In this document: piece by piece, positions 10,555 through 21,163 of the stretch
Numbering within the stretch: position 1 is the first letter of the stretch
How the letters are laid out: the number at the start of each line of letters is the position of its first letter
Position numbers and translations under genes: made by a program
Assembly: GCA_028641055.1 (NCBI GenBank)
Contig: CM054062.1
Span: 15,619,639-15,683,638 of the forward strand
Source: Alopecurus myosuroides
Taxonomy: Eukaryota; Streptophyta; Magnoliopsida; Poales; Poaceae
Length of the DNA stretch: 64,000 nucleotides
Direction: 5' to 3'
Notes under the pieces: generated by a model
The model's input: only the letters and a program-made list of their open reading frames with translations
Told to the model about the DNA's origin: nothing
Databases searched by the model: none

Positions 10555-11340
10555 TCAGTCATGGCGATAAGCATTCTCAGTCGCCAACACTCTATCTACT
10601 TCCTCAGAGGTCAGTCGAATGATTTTCTCCGCTGCAGGACGAACAGCATCGTAATGCGGAGAAATATCATCGATTGGGCCATCTGGGAGCCTAGCTACGG
10701 AGTTAAAATTTACTTCAGGATGCCATATTTGGACAAAGGAGAGAGCCACCACCGCGCCGCAAGTCATCTGGTTGCGCACGCACTCGCGAATTTCTCCCTC
10801 TTGCCCGAAGAGCCCAAGGAGATACCTCCAGTCTTCAGGACCCCTTTCAAGCGGGTAGAATGCAGCGTTTATCGCGATCAAGACCTCGTGAAAAGAACTC
10901 ACGAGAACTTTTACCTGGGAAACACGGAACTTCAAAGTAGCTAACACAAAACCTCGGCTGCGATCAGACCAAAAATTATACGCATGAGGCCTTGAGCTGC
11001 CAGCTTCTTGAAGAATGTGGTTTTCTACCCACTGTTTTTCTTCCCTATCATCCGGTTTAACAACTGAAGAAAAAAAACGCGTGATCAGATAAGGAAACAA
11101 AACAAAGAAAACCTGGGGGCTGTATTACTTATACAACGGTTCCCTAGCAAGGGAAGCCAGCTCGTCCATCACAAACTGTTCGCGTTCAGTCGCCAGTTTT
11201 TGCTTGGACTTTTCAGCTTGCGCTCGCCATCGGCTACACGATCACGGAGACCCGCCAAAGTCCCAAAGAGCGGCAACAAGTGGATCAGCTCGGGCAGCAA
11301 GTCCACCTGAGGGTTCTGCGACAAACCCAGTAGCCTGGAA
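10555..11340 (-). pseudogene. Gypsy1 second antisense module (coiled-coil plus Ala-rich domain)
   Basis: Reading on the minus strand, coding-like sequence starts after a pyrimidine-rich AG near 11332 with LLGLSQNPQVDLLPELIHLL and GLRDRVADGER. It shifts frame into KSKQKLATEREQFVMDELAS and stops, then resumes after another pyrimidine-rich AG with REEKQWVENHILQEAG and a domain containing TCGAVVALSFVQIWHPEVNF, ending at 10555. It resembles the C-terminal end of the main antisense gene just downstream of that gene's stop at 11543. It may be a duplicated or alternatively spliced C-terminal module, or a separate decayed gene. At least one frameshift is present. Confidence 0.5.
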
Positions 11341-11542
11341 GAGTACAAGGAAAGAAGTAAGACGCCCTATTCGAAGTATCTCTAGTCGCACATTTGACGA
11401 GTGCTCGGGGGCTACTCCCATCGGGAGAGGATACACAAACTATAAGAGGTAATTTCAAGACGAACATTTCGATTAAAGACAATGAAAATACGGGAATACA
11501 TCCCAAGGTTCATTACATTCAAGAGGGAAAAGAAAAACAAGA

Positions 11543-14468
11543 CTACGAAGCTACAGTGGTGCTCCCGCTAGCGGCAGTCGCCCCTCCTTTGAGTCGAGCA
11601 AATAGCTCAGACAGCTTCCGAGCAAGGATGGCGGCTTGCTCGCCAAAACGAGAGAGCCGTACCTTTTTGCCCGTGGACGGGTCGACTGGAAGAGCCGAGT
11701 AGGCTTCCTCCAAACCGTTGACTCCATGCGCCAGCGCGAATTGGATCGCAGTCTTTGCGCCAGACTCCGACTGGGCGACCGCGTAGGCATCTAAGAGATT
11801 GCTCTTCGAAAAGATCTTCAGCAAGTCGTCTAGCGCGGATGGAGGTGCAGCGTTGGCGAGGAAGCGACCGTGCAGTTGCGTCAACACGTGAGTGGCATCG
11901 CCAATCAAGGAGCAAACTCCTTCGGCGTGCCTCTTGAGTTGAGAAAGAGTGTCGGTTAGCACGTCTACCCGCTGGATCCCAGGGATCTCCAGAGGAACAT
12001 CCAGAAGACCTGCAAAAGAAAAGAATGTCAAGACTTGGCAAGTTCAGCAGGATAAAAGATGAAATCGCGGGAGCCTAATTCACTTACCCGCGAGACGCTC
12101 AGCAAGGGGACGGAGGAACGTGACAAGGTCAGCATCGGCCTTATTGCCAGCATCCTCTTGATCCTTTAAAGCTTTCCGCGCATCCGTGAGTTGCCTTTCA
12201 AGATCCTCCGATCGCATGCGGGAGGCCTCCAGTTCTTGTCGGATAGCCGCTAGATCAGCATCCCGAGTGCTTACCCGCTCAGAGAGACCGCCCTTCTCGG
12301 ATTCCGAAAATTCGAGTCGAGCTGTATAGTGACACTTGTCAGAAATCAAGAATTGAAGAAAGAATAGGAACAAGAGAAGATGATAAGACTTACTCTTAAG
12401 AAGCTCGTTCTCGGTGCAGAGTCGACTGCGGTCTGATCGAAGCGACTCACATTCCGACTCGGCAAGAACTACTCGGCGGCCAATCGCCGCAAGAGAGTCA
12501 ACAAGCGACTACAAAGTACAGAGAAAAGAATTAGAAGATATAAACCGGAGCCTGTACCCGATTGAATTCAATCGACTACAGCCTCGGGGGCTACTCCCAT
12601 CGGGAGCACTGCCGTGCACCCGATAAAATCAAGAAGAAGAAAAAGACGAGACTTTGAGCCTGTAGCCGACCGCACGCGATCGACTACAGCCTCGGGGGCT
12701 ACTCCCATCGGGAGCACTGTCGTGCACCCGATAAAAATATCATGACAAATGCCAAAGTTTACCTGGCCCGTGGCGCGGGAGAGGGGATCTGCGGAGCTGT
12801 CCGTCACCTCTTTCGAAGCTGAAGTCCTGGCGGCAAAACTAGGAGCTTCACGTTCCACAGTTGCCGCATGGGGGGCTGCGCCGGGAGAATTCTGGATGGT
12901 GCCGGCAGTGGGAGTCTCACCCGCAGCTCCTGCTCTATTCCTCTTTTCGGGAGGAACGGAAGAAGCGTACCTGCGAGGACTGATGGTTTGCATACTGCAA
13001 CAAATAAACATCAACATAGGTGCAAAGAAAAATGTTCGACTAAGAACGAGGAGAAGAACTTACTCATCGTCTTCATCTTCATCCAGCAAATCCGCGTTCC
13101 AAGCGGGCGCGATTACTGGGAATGAAGGGGAAGGGGCGAGTGAGCGAAGTGGAGTCGCGGAGATAGGAGCCTTCCCAGGCGATTCTTCGAAGGAGTTATC
13201 ATTGGAAGTAGCCTCGTTATCATCCACCCGACGATGCTTGTGATGATGGAGGCCGCCATTCGAGCCCTCTGCACCATCCGAAGAATCGTCCTCGGAGCTT
13301 GAAGAAGCATCGGCGACACTGGTATCGGCTAAGCCATCCAGGCGACTCGCCAATAACTCCGAGGCGACCTCTACGCAACTGGCGGGTAGCAGTTCGCCAC
13401 TTCTAGACTCTACAAAGAAGGCAGAAGAAGGCCAGAAAAAATTCAATCGACTAAAGCTCAGAGCAAGGAAGAAAATGATAGAAGACAAGAAGGGTAAACT
13501 AACCGCGGCCGGTGGAGGTTTCGAAGCGTCGAAGGCTTCGACTGTGCAGTCGGGGAATTTCTCTCCCACCTTCAAGCTAGTGATAGCCGCGATTTTCTTC
13601 TCGAACTCAATGTCGAAAGCTCCTCGCGGCTCACTCGGCTAGGATCCTCAGAGCCTTGGTATTCCCACATGGTGGAAGGCCTTTGCTACAGAGGTTGGAT
13701 CCTGCGCTTTAGAAAAATACTCGCCAGGTGCAGCCCGTTGAGCACAATTCCAGCAGTTTGATCCTGGAGAGCGGACACCCTTGCGAGTAGGGGCGTAATG
13801 ACCTGAGTTTCTTCGGCTGACAGCTTGTGCGCCCAGGACTTCTGCCTCTTTAAAACAGCGAACGGGTGGAATTCTACGATCCCACCCGAGCTGTTGTCGA
13901 TGACGTAAAACCACTTTTTCCGCCAGCCTTGGGCGGAGTCGATGAAGTGCATACTAAAGTAGCTGCTCTCCAGTCGCGCTTGGATCCCGAAGCCACCTGT
14001 GCGTAGCGGCTCGCCAGGCTCGGAGTCTACCCGCGATTTCTCGCGGAAGATCCGAACTTTCAAGAGGGCCTTCCAGAGCGCCCAATGTGGGCGAATGCCA
14101 AGGAAGCATTCGCAGAACACGATGAAGCACGATATGTGCTGCACCGCGTTCGGTGGAAGATCGTGAAGTTGTATGCCATAGACATACAGCAACCCGACCA
14201 GGAAAGGATGGAGAGGGAAGGAGAGACCCCGAGACATGTGGTCCGCAAAGACCATGCGCTCGTTCGACTGCGGGTTTGGTACCTCTTCTTTCTTCTCGAG
14301 GCGCACCCACTTCTCAGCTTCCGCCGGCAGCAGCCCCTCCCGCTGCATCTCTTTGATGCTCTTCGCGGTGGTGTTGGGCAAACGCCAGTCGCCAGCTCGG
14401 GGCGCAGGTTGCGCGGAAACTTCTCCGGATGCGGAAGTGGCAGAGCCACGTCTTTTGCCTCCAGCCAT
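11543..14468 (-). pseudogene. Gypsy1 antisense intron-containing gene (nearly intact)
   Basis: Six exons on the strand opposite to gag-pol: 14468-13504, 13407-13064, 12994-12763, 12508-12394, 12321-12088 and 12009-11543, all with GT-AG introns and matching phases from exon 2 onward. The product would be about 785 residues. The N-terminus (LPPNAVQHISCFIVFCECFL and nearby) resembles the 'putative gypsy type transposon' domain (Pfam Transposase_28 type, from memory). Acidic Ser-rich linkers follow (ASSSSEDDSSDG, DLLDEDEDDE), then heptad-like coiled coil in exons 4-5 and an Ala-rich C-terminus (AKTAIQFALAHGVNGLEEAY). Exon 1 has a TAG at 13686-13688 and a 1-nt frameshift near 13640. Function is unknown. 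The same architecture occurs intact in Gypsy2. Additional antisense ORFs are known from Tat elements. Confidence 0.8.
12550..12744 (+). repeat. 108-bp tandem duplication bearing polypurine-like motifs
   Basis: Two copies of a ~108-bp unit lie within the third intron of the antisense gene. Each contains CTCGGGGGCTACTCCCATCG (starting at 12583 and 12691). The same core, CTCGGGGGCTACT, occurs near 11404 in another noncoding gap and immediately before the 3' LTR, where it acts as the polypurine tract. Confidence 0.75.
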
Positions 14469-14571
14469 GGTTGACAGCGCGAGCTTGAGCACGAGGAAGA
14501 AGATGGGCGCGAGGAAGGAGATGGATTGAAGACGAAGGCTGGGAAAGTTTTACCGCAGTGCTAAGTCACAT

Positions 14572-14586
14572 ACTTATACGACGGAG
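14572..14586 (-). promoter_or_regulatory. Possible TATA box of the Gypsy1 antisense gene
   Basis: On the minus strand the sequence CGTATAAGTATGTG lies about 105-115 bases upstream of the ATG at 14468, followed by a pyrimidine-rich leader. Position and composition fit a plant core promoter, matching the clearer TATA box of the Gypsy2 gene. Confidence 0.45.
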
Positions 14587-14865
14587 CGAATCAGTCCCAG
14601 CCATTCGATGCGCTACGTGGCGCTTATCGCAGCCACCACGTGTGAAGATGAAATGAAGAGATGGTGAACGCTGTTCCGTGCCACGATCTTAACAGAAGAT
14701 CGTGCGCATTTACTGCACCGTTCGCGTAAAAACCGGGAGCGACGTCTCGTTTCCCGGTCAAAAAGCTGACTAGGTGGGCCAGCCCATCTGCTACCACTCC
14801 GTCACGTCCCATCGGGAGGAGAAAAGTGTGCCATGACGTCATGGCACACATCATCAAACTCAAGA

Positions 14866-15085
14866 ACCTTCGAATGGAAAATTCAAACACGAAAACAGCT
14901 TCGTATGAAACTCCTTCGATTAAAGGCAATTCTTTTGCGAACAAATCATGGAGTAGGACCTCTTTAAAAACAAGAGAGAACTACCCTATACACGAAAACT
15001 CTTTCGTACGTGCATAACAGTCCAAACATGAAAACTCTTTCATATGGGCATGACTTTCCTCAGTACGAAAATTCTTTCGATTGAA
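14866..15085 (+). repeat. Short palindromic direct repeats in Gypsy1 3' region
   Basis: Several copies of a near-palindrome of the form ACGAAAACTCTTTCGTA recur with roughly 36-bp spacing (14888, 14992-15008, 15027-15046, 15064-15082). The surrounding 14520-15660 is noncoding 3' sequence. They could form small hairpins or be binding sites; no function is evident. Confidence 0.6.
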
Positions 15086-15667
15086 ACTCAAACAATCACT
15101 CGGGTAGGAAGAACCTACCTCCTTTCACACATGATATTTTTACATCATAAAAACCTGGGTTGTTCAGCCGACTAGGCACATCCGGATGCCATATTCTTCG
15201 AATATGAAGGTAAGACCCAAAAAGATCTCTCTTAAGGGCCTGGAATCAGACTCGAAAGCTGCGTCCTCCGGTATAATTCCGTGTCAACAACACGAAGAAA
15301 AATCCTAGCGGACGCGCCGGGTACCCCCATAGGTTAAGTTCGACTCGATATGTCCACAACGGCTCAGTCGCAACAATCACCTTATCGGGTTCGAGTCGGA
15401 GGTCTCGAATCTGTGTAGGCCAGGAATGTTTTTTCCCTAGTCGCAATTAATTGGCCCTGATCTCTCGGGAGAGCCAAGCTACTATGCCACATCCTTCTGC
15501 GATAAAAGCCGCAAAAACAGGCACCTATGCCACTCGAGCATGAAGACTCGTTGCACAGGGAACACACCCTTTAAACAGGAAACAACCAAGCTGGTTATCC
15601 ACAAGAAAGGAAGACCAAGAAAGGTTTGACCGTCTACTCGACTAGAAAAATCCCACTCGAGCAAACG

Positions 15668-15679
15668 CTCGGGGGCTAC
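15668..15679 (+). promoter_or_regulatory. Gypsy1 polypurine tract
   Basis: CTCGGGGGCTAC immediately precedes the 3' LTR at 15680, the position of the primer for plus-strand DNA synthesis. The tract is short and interrupted, but this motif is reused several times upstream. Confidence 0.75.
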
Positions 15680-16172
15680 TGACGAAGATATGGATCCTGT
15701 ACCTTGCGAATAAGGACACCCCCTCTCAGGCCCAAGACTAAAGGCCCAAGAAGAGGAGCCCTTGGAATACTCCAGAAGGCCCACGTGAAGCCCACCCGCA
15801 CTAAACTTGCGGGTTAAGATAGGAAACATGTAACCGACCTAGTTAGAGTTCGAGTCCTCTCCGGGTAGGATTCGAGACCTGGCCATCTATATAAGGCCAG
15901 GAGAGCCCCCCGGGAGAGGACCAAGCAACACATCACCATCGAAACCTTGAACTCGAGAACTTACTCTTGATTCGAGCACCACCATTGTAACCGATCTTTC
16001 CATCAATACAGATCGACAAGAGGCAGGAGTAAGGGTTTTACCTCTACGAGGGCCCCGAACCTGGGTAAATCTCGCCCCCTGTCTAGCCGACGATTCCACC
16101 AGCGCTCATGAATTCTCCTAGTCGAAACCCGATAGGGTCACCTAAGGGATTTGTAGAGTCAGAGATTCGACA
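15680..16172 (+). repeat. Gypsy1 3' LTR
   Basis: 493 bp, same length as the 5' LTR with four substitutions. Followed by the target duplication GCACC at 16173-16177, after which the CACTA subterminal region resumes. Confidence 0.96.
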
Positions 16173-16177
16173 GCACC

Positions 16178-16400
16178 TGTCCCGGTTGCAACCAGATCCG
16201 GGACCTATGCCATGCATTGGTCCCGGTTTGTGTGCCCGGGGCAGTAGAAATCGCCTGGGGGCATTGGTCCCGGTTCGTTGGGAGATATTGGTCCCGGTTC
16301 GTGCCAGGGACCGGGACCAATGCCTAGCCACAGGCCACGTGGCACGCGAATGAGAATTTGTCCCGGTTCAGGCCACGAACCGGGACCAATGTCCCTCTTC
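16178..16400 (+). repeat. CACTA left subterminal repeats
   Basis: At least six copies of GGTCCCGGTT or its complement AACCGGGACC, several as inverted pairs (for example around 16262-16316 and 16360-16390). In En/Spm-type elements such motifs bind the element's DNA-binding protein; similar clusters stand at 33770-33850 and 35765-35940. Confidence 0.85.
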
Positions 16401-16402
16401 CC

Positions 16403-16411
16403 CTATATATA
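16403..16411 (+). promoter_or_regulatory. TATA box of the CACTA transposase
   Basis: CTATATATA sits between the subterminal repeats and the transposase gene. Downstream, a GAG|GTTAAC donor near 16559 and a GATGCAG acceptor at 16688 suggest a leader intron ending exactly at the ATG at 16689. Confidence 0.6.
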
Positions 16412-16688
16412 CTGCCCTAGCCCCCCCCTTCCATCTTTTTTTTGCTTGGAGGTGTGAGGGAGGTGGGTGTTAGTGTGTGTTATTTTACTATGCACACGAG
16501 GTGTTCGACGAAATTCCCGAGCCACACATAAGCTCACTGAAAATGGTATCTTCGACCGAGGTTAACAAACTTATCTTTTTCATCTGTAACTGATACATAA
16601 AAAAGTAGTATTTGTCGATGTACTGTGGTCATTTCTGTATTAATATGTTATTGTAATGTATTTTGATAAACTTAATTATACGATGCAG

Positions 16689-18768
16689 ATGGATGCACGG
16701 CAGCGATGGATGTACGGTGACCGACGCACTTCCGAGTATATGGCAGGCCTGAATGCATTTCTTGCTGTAGCTCAGGCGAACAAAGATAATGGCTTCATGT
16801 GCTGCCCATGTGTTGATTGTCGGAACGTCAGAGAGCACTCTTCCGAAAGAATCCTTCACGGCCATCTACTTCGGAGAGGTTTCATGCCCAGCTATAATTG
16901 CTGGACGAAGCATGGAGAAAGAGGGGTTGTGATGGAAGACGATGAAGAAGAAGAAGGAGATCCTTTGTTCCCTGAATACGACGATACTGCAATGGAAGAG
17001 AACGCAGAAGAAGGAGGTGATCAAGAACAGGCATCAGAAGAGCCCGATGATGATCTTGGCCGAGTTATTGCTGATGCAAGGGAAGACTGTGAAAATAAAT
17101 TGGAGAGGTTGAAGCTAGACAACATGTTACAGGATCACAAAAAATTGTTGTACCCAAATTGCGAAGATGGTAGCACAAAGCTCGGTACCACACTGGAGTT
17201 GCTGAAATGGAAGGCACAGAACGGTGTGACTGACAAGGCATTTGAGAGTTTACTTCAACTAATGAAGCCAAAACTTCCAAAGGATAACGAATTGCCTGAG
17301 AGTACATACGAAGCAAACAAAGCTCTCTGCCCTCTAGGATTAGATGTGCAGAAGATACATGCATGCATTAATGACTGCATCCTCTACCGCGGTGAGAAGT
17401 ACGAGAATTTGGATGAATGTCCGGTATGCACTGCACTGCGGTATAAGATCAGAGCAGATGACCCTGGTGATGTTGACGGCGAGCCCCCCCGTAAGAGGGT
17501 TCCTGCTAAGATGATGTGGTATGCTCCTATAATACCACGGTTGAAACGTCTGTTCAGAAACAAAGAGCATGCTAGGTTGTTGCGATGGCACAAAGAAGAC
17601 CGTAAGAAAGACGGAAAGTTGAGGCACCCCGCCGATGGATCGCAGTGGAGAAAGATCGAGAGAGACTTCCCAGACTTTACAGGAGAGGCGAGAAACTTAT
17701 GGTTTGGTCTAAGTACAGATGACTTTAATCCTTTTGGGGAGCAGAGCTCCAGTCATAGCACCTGGCCTGTAACTCTATGTATGTACAACCTTCCTCCTTG
17801 GTTGTGCATGAAGCGCAAGTTCATTATGATGCCAGTTCTCATCCAAGGCCCGAGGCAACCTGGCAACGACATTGATGTGTATCTAAGGCCATTAGTGGAA
17901 GAACTCTTACAATTGTAGGGCAAACCAGGTGTACGTGTGTGGGATGAGAACGAACAAAAGCCGTTTGACCTACGGGCGTTGCTTTTCGTAACCATCAATG
18001 ATTGGCCTGCTCTTAGTAACATTTCCGGACATACAAACAAGGGATACAATGCATGCACACACTGTTTGGATAAGACTGACAATGTTTTTTTGGATAAATG
18101 TAAAAAGGTTGTATATCTGGGGCATCGTAGATTTCTTCCGATCAAGAATCCCGTAAGAAAGAAAGGAGGGAAGCATTTCAGAGGTGAGGCAGATAACCGG
18201 AAGAAGCCTGACCTCCGTAGTGGTAATGATATATTCGATATGGTCAAGGACCTAGAAGTAATCTTTGGTAAGGCTGCTGGCAGCCAACCCGTTCTGTACG
18301 GCCCTGATAAGCGCGCACCCATGTGGAAGAAGAAATCTATATTTTGGGAGCTACCCTATTGGAAAGTTTTAGAGGTCCGGTCTTCGATCGACGTGATGCA
18401 CGTGACAAAGAATCTATATGTCAATCTGCTCTCCTTCCTGGGCGTGTATGGGAAGTCAAAAGATACGCCAGAAGCACGGGAGGACCAGCAATCTATGAAA
18501 GACCCAAGCAACAAGCACACAGATACAGGGCGCCATTACTTAAGCAGCTACGCTCTTACTAAAGCAGAGAAGGAAATATTCTTTGAAGTCCTTTACAGTA
18601 TCAAGGTTCTGTCTGGCTTCTCGTCGAATATAAAGGGGATTATAAACATGGCAGAGAAAAAATTCCAAAACCTGAAGTCTCATGACTGCCACGTGATTAT
18701 GACGCAGTTGCTTCCGATTGCATTGAGGGGGCTTCTACCGGAAAATGTTCGAGTACCCATTGTGAAGC
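16689..18768 (+). pseudogene. CACTA transposase (TNPD-like), N-terminal two thirds
   Basis: Begins MDARQRWMYGDRRTSEYMAG, the start of the plant 'transposase-associated' domain, with Cys/His residues CCPCVDC and GFMPSYNCWTKHGE. The Transposase_21-type catalytic region follows (KIHACINDCILYRGE, CPVCTALRY, MMWYAPIIPRLKRL, VLIQGPRQPGNDIDVYLRPL, NDWPALSNISGH, SSIDVMHVTKNLYVN). It would excise and reinsert the CACTA. A TAG at 17916-17918 replaces an expected Trp in LLQLxGKPGVRVWDE. The gene is then broken at 18769 by a LINE, within LRGLLPENVRVPIVKL. The remainder resumes at 21164. Apart from these breaks the frame is well preserved. Confidence 0.92.
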
Positions 18769-21162
18769 TTTTTTTTTTGATAAAGGGCTTTATTACTCAA
18801 AAAAGTTCAAGCATTACACCCGGCCTCTGCATCTTGAGATGCACACAGCCGAAAACCGAAACTGAAAATAAACAGAGCGACAATTCTACAGAACGTCCGC
18901 TGTAGGCTGTCGATGCTATGGAGCCTCTATCGGTAGATCAAGCGACCATCCATGTGGGATAAAAATATCCCTCGCCACCTGCTCCAGTCGTGCACATGCC
19001 TCCGTAAAAAGGCCTCGTAACTCCCCTCGCTGTAATGTGGACCACGAACGGAGAATACCTGTGCTCCTGAATAGAACCTGCAGACGAGAAAATTTTTTAT
19101 CATTGAAAATCTTGTCATTTCTACATAGCCAGAGCGACCAAATAACGGCAAGCGCTCCTACCCTAATAATAGTCTTAAATCGTTTATCAACCCCATTTAA
19201 CCAATTGCCGAATATATTCGCAACAGGAAGTAGGGGGATATAGATTTGAAGCCATTTGGATAGCGGACCATATAGAACGCGCAAATGTACAATCAAAGAA
19301 TAAGTGTTTAATTGTCTCATCATGAGAACAAGAAACACACTTAGAGCTTCCATGCCAATTACGTTTGACAAGATTATCCTTTGTGAGTATGACCCCCTTA
19401 CGAAGGTACCACGCGAAGATCTTAATCTTCAGTGGCACTTTCATACGCCATACATTTTTGAAGATATCAACTGGCATATCCGATTGGATCAGAGCCCTGT
19501 ACATGGAATCCACCGAGAACATACCATTCTTAGTGATCTTCCAACGAAATTCATCAGCGCCTGGTGTAAGAGTAACCCTCGTTAATCTATCAACCAGGTT
19601 TTGCCAAGACGCAAGTCGAGGCCCGAGTAAATCTCGTCGAAACGTAACATTAGGAGGTGATGTTTGCATGACTGTAGCCAGCGTATCATCCTTATGTCGC
19701 GCTATCGTGTACAAGGCCGGATACTGTTCTCTGAGTGTGGTATTACCTAACCACTTATCCTCCCAGAACCGTATCTGTGATCCATCCTTAATCTTAAATA
19801 CCCCATAGCGAAAAAACTTGTTTTTATTCGCCATGAGTCCAGCCCAAAAGTGTGAATCACCCGGTTTCCACATAACCTGTGATATTGCTTTCGAACCTAT
19901 GTATTTACGTTTCAGGATGGTCTGCCATACGCCATCTTCGGTAAGTAGTTTAAAAATCCATTTACCAAGTAGGGCTGAATTCTTGACTTGCAGGTCATGA
20001 ATACCAAGCCCTCCCTGATCTCGTGGACGACAAACTACATCCCATCTGGCCAATCGATATTTCTTTTTCTCGTTGTCACCCTGCCAAAAGAATCTTGATC
20101 GGAAGTAATCCAAAAATTTTAAGACTCCTTTAGGTAACTGGAAGAATGATATCATATACAGTACCATATTAGTAAGGACTGAATTAATGAGTACCAGTCG
20201 TCCACCAAGTGACAACAATTATCCTTTCCAACTAGCTAGCCGTTTCTGCAAACGCTCTTCGACTTGGGCCCATTCTGCATTAGTCAATCTCCTGTAATGT
20301 ATTGGTATTCCCAAATACTTAATAGGAAACTGACCTTGCTCGCAACCAAATAGCTCGGTATACTGTGCAACTGCATCTTGTGCCTCGCCAAAGCAGAACA
20401 ATTCACTTTTATGGAAATTGATTTTTAATCCGGATAATCGCTCGAACGCTGAAAGAATTAATTTCAGATTCGTCGCTTTCTCCAAATCGTGTTCCATAAA
20501 GAGAATTGTATCATCTGCATACTGAAGGATAGACAATCCCCCATCGACTAGATGTGGAATTACTCCCTCAATTAGGCCATTTTCCTTGGCTCGATCGATC
20601 ATGATTGCTAACATATCTGCCACAATATTAAACAATACGGGCGATAGCGGATCACCTTGTCTCAAGCCTTTCTTAGTTTGGAAGTATCGGCCAACATCAT
20701 TATTGACTTTGATAGCCACGCTACCTCCAACTACGAAGCTGCGAACTAGAGTACACCACTCCTCTGAAAATCCTTTCATTCTCAGAGTCTGTTGTAGAAA
20801 CTCCCAATTCACTTTATCATAAGCCTTTTCAAAGTCTATTTTAAGAATTACCCCATTAAGCTTTTTCGTGTGCAACTCATGTACGGTTTCGTGTAAGGTC
20901 ACGACCCCATCTAGGATATTCCTACCCGGCATAAAAGCAGTCTGTGTAGGTTTTACCACATGATCTGCCACTGAATTCAGCCTAATAGTTGCAACCTTTG
21001 TAAAGATTTTGAAACTAACGTTAAGAAGGCAGATTGGTCGATACTGTTGTATCCTTTCTGCGTTCAAAACCTTAGGTAACAAAACGATTTCCCCAAAATT
21101 AAGGCGATACAACTCCAGATATCCACTCTGTAAGCAATCAAACATCTCGAATGCAATATCAT
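18769..21162 (-). mobile_element. 5'-truncated LINE (L1-type) inserted in the CACTA transposase
   Basis: Minus-strand non-LTR element. Its 3' poly(A) appears as ten T's at 18769-18778, and a polyadenylation-like AATAAA precedes it on its own strand. It starts abruptly in the RT domain, so the 5' end is missing, as is usual for LINE copies. No ordinary target duplication was found. Instead, a 12-bp direct repeat GAATGCAATATC (21149-21160, 21163-21174) lies at the 5' junction, and a few transposase codons seem to be lost. Confidence 0.9.
18916..21145 (-). pseudogene. LINE reverse transcriptase, C-terminal part
   Basis: The frame from 21145 carries RT motifs FGEIVLLPKVLNAERIQQYR, ILKIDFEKAYDKVNWEF, KKGLRQGDPLSPVLFNIVAD and the catalytic ILQYADDTILFM, then KYLGIPIHYRRL. 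A TAA at 20219-20221 replaces a Lys in SWKGxLLSLGGRLVLINSVL. The frame continues to 19187 with a zinc-binding RT tail (VPLKIKIFAWYLRKGVLT-like, CVSCSHDETIKHLFFDC). A frameshift near 19205-19240 moves the end to GVDKRFKTIIRVGALAVIWS and a stop at 18916. The endonuclease domain is absent. Confidence 0.92.
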
Positions 21163-21163
21163 G

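Larger units (their letters stand above)
3406..16172 (+). mobile_element. Gypsy1: complete Tat-type Ty3/Gypsy LTR retrotransposon
   Basis: Two 493-bp LTRs (3406-3898, 15680-16172) begin TG and end CA, flanked by a 5-bp target duplication GCACC (3401-3405 and 16173-16177). Order: LTR, primer-binding site, gag, protease, RT, RNase H, integrase, polypurine tract, LTR, the integrase-last order of Gypsy elements. The LTRs differ at four positions (0.8%), about 0.3 million years under the commonly assumed grass rate of 1.3e-8 (inference). The region between integrase and the 3' LTR is about 5.4 kb and holds an antisense intron-containing gene. Pol has several stops, so the copy is not autonomous. 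Confidence 0.96.

Noticed and set aside
11607..12041. Alternative minus-strand frame over the last antisense exon
   Set aside because: The frame ending at 11543 fits splice phase and homology; this one gives no recognisable protein.
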